Positions 59,431-64,000 of a DNA stretch of 64,000 bases are shown piece after piece. How positions within the stretch are numbered: position 1 is the stretch's first letter; the number at the start of each line of letters is the position of its first letter. The DNA lies in NCBI RefSeq assembly GCF_017315725.1, contig NZ_JAFLRG010000002.1:1798001-1862000 (forward strand). The letters are read 5' to 3'. The notes beneath the pieces are model-generated. The model was not told the origin of the DNA and did not search any database. It worked only from the letters and a program-made list of their open reading frames with translations. The stretch is from Trinickia acidisoli. GTDB taxonomy: Bacteria > Pseudomonadota > Gammaproteobacteria > Burkholderiales > Burkholderiaceae. The translations under genes were made by a program, and so were the position numbers.

Positions 59431-62400
59431 TCACTTTCCGAGCATGGATCCAATTTGATCAGTGATATAACCCTTCAGGGTTTCCGCCTGCTGGGCACCG
59501 CTTTGAATATATCCGGGATCCAACGGCTGCCCCTTGTATGTTTGCCAATCTCCCGGCATCTTTGCCCCCTTTGAGGAATTAAACGTCGTTGGCAACCCTT
59601 GCGTGTTTGCTGGATCGTTCAGTAGAGCGCTTTGCTGCGCGGGCGTCAACTGATCGAAGCCAGGTTGCGCCTTGATCCAACTTTGCGGAACGATATGGTC
59701 AGCCGCAAGCGTCCCATCTGCAGGTACGGTTTCTCCCGTCAACGGGTCGACATATGTTCCCGTTGCGTTGGCATTAGTGCGCATCGCGTCGTTGGGAGAC
59801 GTAACATTGCTGCCTCCATTTGCATTGGACCCATTGTTATTCGATGACGCGTTGTCATCGCCGCCGCTACCGCTCGACAGCGTTGCCGTCGGCGGCACAT
59901 ACCCAGGACTACCTGGAACCGCAACGCCAGGGGTCAGAACCGGCCCCTCGGGCGTCATCAGAGTCGTTGCTGGCGTCACTACCGCCGGCGTCGGAGGCGT
60001 GCCCGTGCCTCCGTTGTTTGCGTCGGTCAGCGGATCAGCGGGTGCTGGCGTGCCCAGTCCCTGCCTGATCTTCGTGAGCAGTTGGCTCCCAAGGTTCTGC
60101 GCACCTCGCATCGCGCCAGGACCCGTCCAGTCCCACGCCGAACTAAGCCTATCACCCCACCCGTCGACAACTGGGTCATATATGAACAGGCCCGTCGAGC
60201 TCAATGCGTTTTGCTCGTCGATGTCCCCCGCACCACGCTGCTGCGACGCTAACGCGTCGGCCTCGCCTGGATTGCTGTCCGATAGCTGCGCAGCACACTG
60301 CACCAGATAGCACGCCGCATCGGCCAGCCGCTGCTGTTCCTCCGGTGTCTGGCCTTGCTGCAACTGCGCCAGCTTCTGCTTCTCATCCGGATGCAACTGC
60401 CGATTGTAAAGATCCGCCCCCAGCGCCCCATTGGCCCCACTCACCGCCCCGGCCCCTCCACCCAACAAAGCACCCGCCGCCGCGCCCGCAGCCCCGGACA
60501 CGATGTTCGACAAGATCTTGCCGCCCAGCGTATTGTCTAATGCCGAACTTACCTCCCCACTCGCCTCATCGCCCGCGATCGTACCACCCACCGCGCCGAG
60601 CACATTACCCCCGCCCATCGCCGCGCCCAGTCCGGCCACGATCGCATGCATTCCCATACGCCCCGCACCATCATTGCCCCACAACTTCACCTGCATTTCC
60701 GCCGACTGGAGATCGGCCTCTGCCTGCGCCAGCGCTTCCGGGTCTTTCGCGTCTTGTACCTCGGCTAAGGCAGCTTTTACCTTCGCGGCCGCACTGGTCT
60801 CCAAATACGTGCCCACATCCCCCACCACCTGCATCCCCACCTGCACCGTCTGCGTCTGCATCGCCAAATCGTCGCCCACCGCCTGCGCATCGAACGAGTT
60901 CACCAACGCCCCCGCGTTCGCATTCGTCGTATCGCGGCTCAACCCAGCCGTGCTGTCTTGCCCCGTGCCCGCATCGCCTCGCACCGTGATCGTGCCCGCG
61001 CTCACCGCCGCATACGTCGTCCCCGACTCGCTGCTGCTCGTGCCCCCCGCGCCGAACCCGCTCGGCCCTAAACCAGCGGAGTTCGTCGCCCCCGGCGTAT
61101 TGCTCTGCGTTTGTACCACTCCTGTCGTGCCCTGCGCACTCGGCGTCTTAAATCCCACACCGCCACTCGCACTCAATCCAACACTCGAGCCCGAATAGTC
61201 CGACGTGTTCTCCAAGTTCGTGAAGCTCAGCGTCTGCGTCGACAGGGTGTTCTTGTCCGCCCCGGCCGTGCTCGCAATCACCCCGCCGTTCAGTTGCGTG
61301 TGATTGCCCACCTGCACGTCGAACCCGCCCGTGCCCGCATAGATACCGCTTTGCTGACCGACCGATTGGTAGTTGTCCTTGATCGTTTGCTGACTGACGC
61401 TGGCCGAACCGCTCGAGCCGCCAACGCAGAATGGCGGTATGCAAAGGCTCAGTTGCACGCCCGCGCTCGTCTGCTTGCTGTCGTACGTATTCGTATCCTG
61501 CGGGCTCACGATGTTCAGATTCCGGCCCACATTCGCATCCACCGTGTTGCCCGACACCTCCGCCCCAATCAGATTCGTGTCGCGCCCGCTCGTCATCGAC
61601 AACGTCTGGCTCGCCGTCACTTGCGTGTTGCGATTGGTCGTGCCGTCGCCGTTCATCTGCCCCTTCGAGCCGTTGGCAGCCAACTCCAGCGAGAAGCCGT
61701 TTTGCTGACCGCCAAGCGTGAAGCCCAACCCGATGCTGCCGCCACTGCTGCTGTTGCTGCTCGTCTGCTTGTTCGTGTCCTGCGCGCTTTGCAGGTCGAT
61801 GTCGCGCGCGGCGCTCAGCTCGACGTTTTGCCCTGTGATTTGCGTACCGCTTGCCGTGATGTCGCCATCCGTGGCGTTGCCGTTCGCATCCTTCGCGCCG
61901 CTACCTGTCGCGACGATCGTCACGTTGCCGCCCGCCGTCAGCGTGCTCCCGTCGTTCGTCACCGAGTTGCTGTTCGAGGCGCTGTGGCTCGTGCCGCCAC
62001 CGATGCTCGCCGTCACCTTCACCAGGCTCGACGCGGTAGCGCTCGTGCTCGCCTGGTAGATCCCATACGCCGACAGTGCCGCCTGCGCTTCGTCAAGCGC
62101 GGCCAGCCGCTGATTGTCCGCATGCTGCGCCGCCGACATGCTCTGGTTGATCGTCGCCACCGCATTGCCCAGCGCTCCGCCGATCGTCGTCGTCACGCCG
62201 AACTGGCTCGAGCTTTGGCTCATGCTGCTTTGCATTGCATCGGTGCCGGCATCGAGCGACACGTTCTGCCCCATCAGCGTCAGGTCTTTGCCCGCCGACA
62301 AGTCCGAACCTTGCACCGTCAGATTCTGCTTCGCATCGAGCGATACGTTGCCGTTCGCGCTCACGATTTGCCCGCGTATCGTGCTCTGCGTCTGCGCCGC

Positions 62401-64000
62401 CGTGTCCTGCACCATGTTCGTCTTCGATATGCCGACGCTGAAACCCGTGCCCGTGCCGTTGCTGCCCAGATCGCCGATCTGTTCGCTGCTCGATGCTTGA
62501 TGGTTCTGGCTCGTGTCGATGCCGGCCAGCACATTGATCGCGCCTTGGCTTGCGATCATGTCCACGCCCTGCGTGCCGCTGATGCCCGAGCCGATGACGT
62601 CGATGTCGCCTGTCTTGCTCGTCACCACGACGCTATTACCGATGACGGCACTCGCCGTCTGTTGCGTCGTCGCCGAATTGCCGTCCGAATTGCCGCGGCT
62701 CGCGTTGTAAGGTGATGGCCCGACGCCTCCGCTATTGGGGCCGCCCGTCACCCAACGGACGAAGTCTCCCGGGCTCGGGCTGGCCAGCGAAAATCCCGAG
62801 CTCGAACTGCTCGACTGCATGCTCTGCTGCAATTGATCGGTCGACGTTTGAAGCACGACGTTGCGATTCGCACTCAACGACGCGATGCCACCGGCGGTAA
62901 GGGTCGACCCGATCATCGTGATGTCGCCATCGATCGGGTTGCCGTTGGCATCCTTCTGTGCGCCGCCCGTCGCGATCAGCGAGACATTGCCGCCGCCGCG
63001 GATCGTGCTGCCGTTATTCGTCAGGCTCGAGAGATCGGTCGTGCTCGAGCTGCTGCTGTGACTGAAGGATACCGACACCGACGGCATATCGAGCGAGCTG
63101 GCAAGCAATTCGTCAGATACGCCCTCCAAGCGCTGGAAACCGTTCCCCGACGAACCTGCCTGGCTCAAGTTACGCGCCGTGTCGAGCGGCGTACCGGTAA
63201 TCCCCACGGAGAACCCGCTTGAATGCGCGTTCTGCTGGTCTTGCGACTGCTCGTTGTCCTGGCCGGGATCGATGGTGATGTTCTGCGCTTGGACCGTGAT
63301 GTTGCCGGTCGCACCCGTCGTATCGTTGCTCGCCTTGCCTGCAACGACGTTGCTGCCGCCGATATGCACGTCCTTGCCGGCCGAGATCGACACGTTGCCG
63401 GCCACGCTGCCCACCGTGCTGCTCGACTGGCTTTGCGTCACCGATGTGGCGTTGTATTGATCCGTCTGCTCGCTCGAGCCATAGCTGATGCCAATGCCAC
63501 CCGTGCCCGAAAAACCCGAGTGCTTGACGTCGTGATATTCGGAGTCCTGGTAAGTGTCCGTCGCCGCCGTAATGTTGACGTTGCCCGTTGCGGCAAGCGA
63601 AACATCATTCGTCCCGACGATGTTACTGCCGGTTACATTGATGTCCTTGCCGCTCACGATCGAAACGCCATCGGCGGATAGGGTGCTGCCGTCCGCGAGC
63701 GTCGTGGTCTGATCAACGCGATCAACGGCGCTCGTGCTGCTCATAAAACCCCCGTGGCTGCCCGAGGAGCTAACGTCGGAGACATGGGTTTCCGTCGTCG
63801 CGCCGATGTTCACATTGCCCGCCGCCATCAGCGCCGCGTTGCCTTGCGTCAGATCGATCGTGCTGCCCATCACGTTGATGTCTTTGCCCGATACGATATT
63901 CAAGCTGTCGCCGCTTTGCAGCGTCGTGCCCGTGACTGCATCGTCGGATGTGTGTAGCGCCGCCGTATAGCTGCCGTGATTGTCGCTGCCGGAGCTGTTG
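59431..64000 (-). CDS. cdiA: CdiA-type contact-dependent inhibition toxin, 5' end beyond window
   Basis: At least 1522 residues of a filamentous haemagglutinin-like CdiA; the frame is open to the right edge, so the signal, TPS domain and much of the stick lie outside. Tandem haemagglutinin repeats of the form SGKDINVxGSxI...GNVNI fill the first part; the pre-toxin region with glycine zippers (GAVGGTIAGDEASGEVSSALDNTLGGKILSNIVSGAAG) follows, then GADLYNRQLHPDE. The toxin end reads DPLTGETVPADGTLAADHIVPQ, then NTQGLPTTFNSSKGAKMPGDW, an HNH-endonuclease-like motif (DH, N, K). It would be delivered into neighbours and cut nucleic acid. cdiB is not in the window. Confidence 0.9.
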   Translation of the reverse strand, partial: NSSGSDNHGSYTAALHTSDDAVTGTTLQSGDSLNIVSGKDINVMGSTIDLTQGNAALMAAGNVNIGATTETHVSDVSSSGSHGGFMSSTSAVDRVDQTTTLADGSTLSADGVSIVSGKDINVTGSNIVGTNDVSLAATGNVNITAATDTYQDSEYHDVKHSGFSGTGGIGISYGSSEQTDQYNATSVTQSQSSSTVGSVAGNVSISAGKDVHIGGSNVVAGKASNDTTGATGNITVQAQNITIDPGQDNEQSQDQQNAHSSGFSVGITGTPLDTARNLSQAGSSGNGFQRLEGVSDELLASSLDMPSVSVSFSHSSSSSTTDLSSLTNNGSTIRGGGNVSLIATGGAQKDANGNPIDGDITMIGSTLTAGGIASLSANRNVVLQTSTDQLQQSMQSSSSSSGFSLASPSPGDFVRWVTGGPNSGGVGPSPYNASRGNSDGNSATTQQTASAVIGNSVVVTSKTGDIDVIGSGISGTQGVDMIASQGAINVLAGIDTSQNHQASSSEQIGDLGSNGTGTGFSVGISKTNMVQDTAAQTQSTIRGQIVSANGNVSLDAKQNLTVQGSDLSAGKDLTLMGQNVSLDAGTDAMQSSMSQSSSQFGVTTTIGGALGNAVATINQSMSAAQHADNQRLAALDEAQAALSAYGIYQASTSATASSLVKVTASIGGGTSHSASNSNSVTNDGSTLTAGGNVTIVATGSGAKDANGNATDGDITASGTQITGQNVELSAARDIDLQSAQDTNKQTSSNSSSGGSIGLGFTLGGQQNGFSLELAANGSKGQMNGDGTTNRNTQVTASQTLSMTSGRDTNLIGAEVSGNTVDANVGRNLNIVSPQDTNTYDSKQTSAGVQLSLCIPPFCVGGSSGSASVSQQTIKDNYQSVGQQSGIYAGTGGFDVQVGNHTQLNGGVIASTAGADKNTLSTQTLSFTNLENTSDYSGSSVGLSASGGVGFKTPSAQGTTGVVQTQSNTPGATNSAGLGPSGFGAGGTSSSESGTTYAAVSAGTITVRGDAGTGQDSTAGLSRDTTNANAGALVNSFDAQAVGDDLAMQTQTVQVGMQVVGDVGTYLETSAAAKVKAALAEVQDAKDPEALAQAEADLQSAEMQVKLWGNDGAGRMGMHAIVAGLGAAMGGGNVLGAVGGTIAGDEASGEVSSALDNTLGGKILSNIVSGAAGAAAGALLGGGAGAVSGANGALGADLYNRQLHPDEKQKLAQLQQGQTPEEQQRLADAACYLVQCAAQLSDSNPGEADALASQQRGAGDIDEQNALSSTGLFIYDPVVDGWGDRLSSAWDWTGPGAMRGAQNLGSQLLTKIRQGLGTPAPADPLTDANNGGTGTPPTPAVVTPATTLMTPEGPVLTPGVAVPGSPGYVPPTATLSSGSGGDDNASSNNNGSNANGGSNVTSPNDAMRTNANATGTYVDPLTGETVPADGTLAADHIVPQSWIKAQPGFDQLTPAQQSALLNDPANTQGLPTTFNSSKGAKMPGDWQTYKGQPLDPGYIQSGAQQAETLKGYITDQIGSMLGK
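60382..62092 (-). repeat. Direct repeat with 45193-46912 (cdiA homology block)
   Basis: The counterpart, inside the main cdiA, of the orphan block at 45193-46912. 15.2 kb separate the two in the same orientation. The block ends at 62092, inside codons for EAQAALSAYG, where the orphan copy diverges, and begins just after the LYN motif, where the two toxin ends diverge. Confidence 0.9.

Noticed and set aside
61111..62715. A 534-codon plus-strand open frame, Arg/Ala/His-rich, and its twin at 45931-46947
   Set aside because: Both lie antisense to cdiA in the duplicated block; composition is what the reverse strand of a GC-rich Gly/Ser/Thr repeat gene gives, and no ribosome binding site or known motif is present.

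Overview
The window looks like chromosomal DNA of a Burkholderiaceae species (Burkholderia, Paraburkholderia, Caballeronia or Trinickia type). The evidence is high GC, many LysR, IclR and TetR regulators, a Burkholderia-type porin, ACR3 arsenic genes, and CdiA-like haemagglutinins whose toxin ends start at a LYN motif. No rRNA, tRNA or CRISPR was seen. Species cannot be fixed from the sequence.

Positions 1-42140 are ordinary accessory metabolism in small regulator-plus-enzyme cassettes. In order: a nitrilase and serine/threonine dehydratase pair divergent from an IclR regulator and an aminotransferase (294-4282); an old yellow enzyme and an AraC regulator; an SDR gene split by a 2.7-kb IS91-like element that carries its own tyrosine recombinase (7087-10540); TetR regulators, an unaccompanied amino-acid-type binding protein and a nucleotide-sugar-epimerase-like gene; a sugar-acid cassette of enolase-superfamily enzyme, DapA-like lyase and frameshifted MFS carrier (15281-19975); GNAT, azoreductase, RidA and class-V aminotransferase genes around a deleted LysR gene; a translationally coupled DUF4142-cupredoxin-ECF sigma operon (24786-26355); SDR and aldo-keto reductase; a porin and an MFS carrier flanked by two paralogous LysR genes; vapBC; yceH; a TDT/SLAC1 carrier; and an arsR-arsI-acr3-arsC operon (39737-42140).

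Positions 42200-64000 form a mosaic island of interbacterial-toxin modules and insertion sequences. The 3' part of a contact-dependent inhibition gene, cdiA, enters from the right edge (59431-64000, minus strand). It ends in an HNH-like toxin followed by an Imm33-like immunity gene. About 15 kb downstream lies an orphan cdiA 3' fragment (44293-46912) sharing a near-identical direct repeat with the main gene, but ending in a different, glycine-rich hydrophobic toxin followed by a two-helix membrane protein. Between the two copies are IS5, IS256, IS66 and IS630 family sequences (mostly broken), a DUF3701-type tyrosine recombinase, and a compact type VI secretion cargo operon: PAAR, second PAAR, membrane-active effector candidate, DUF7079-like immunity. 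Recombination between the two cdiA repeats would swap the toxin end and delete everything between.

Decay is common: at least ten genes are frameshifted, truncated or internally deleted. Other unexplained structure includes a seven-hairpin array at 42765-43072, a 133-bp tandem duplication at the end of the IS91-like element, and three long palindromes at 57097-57599.
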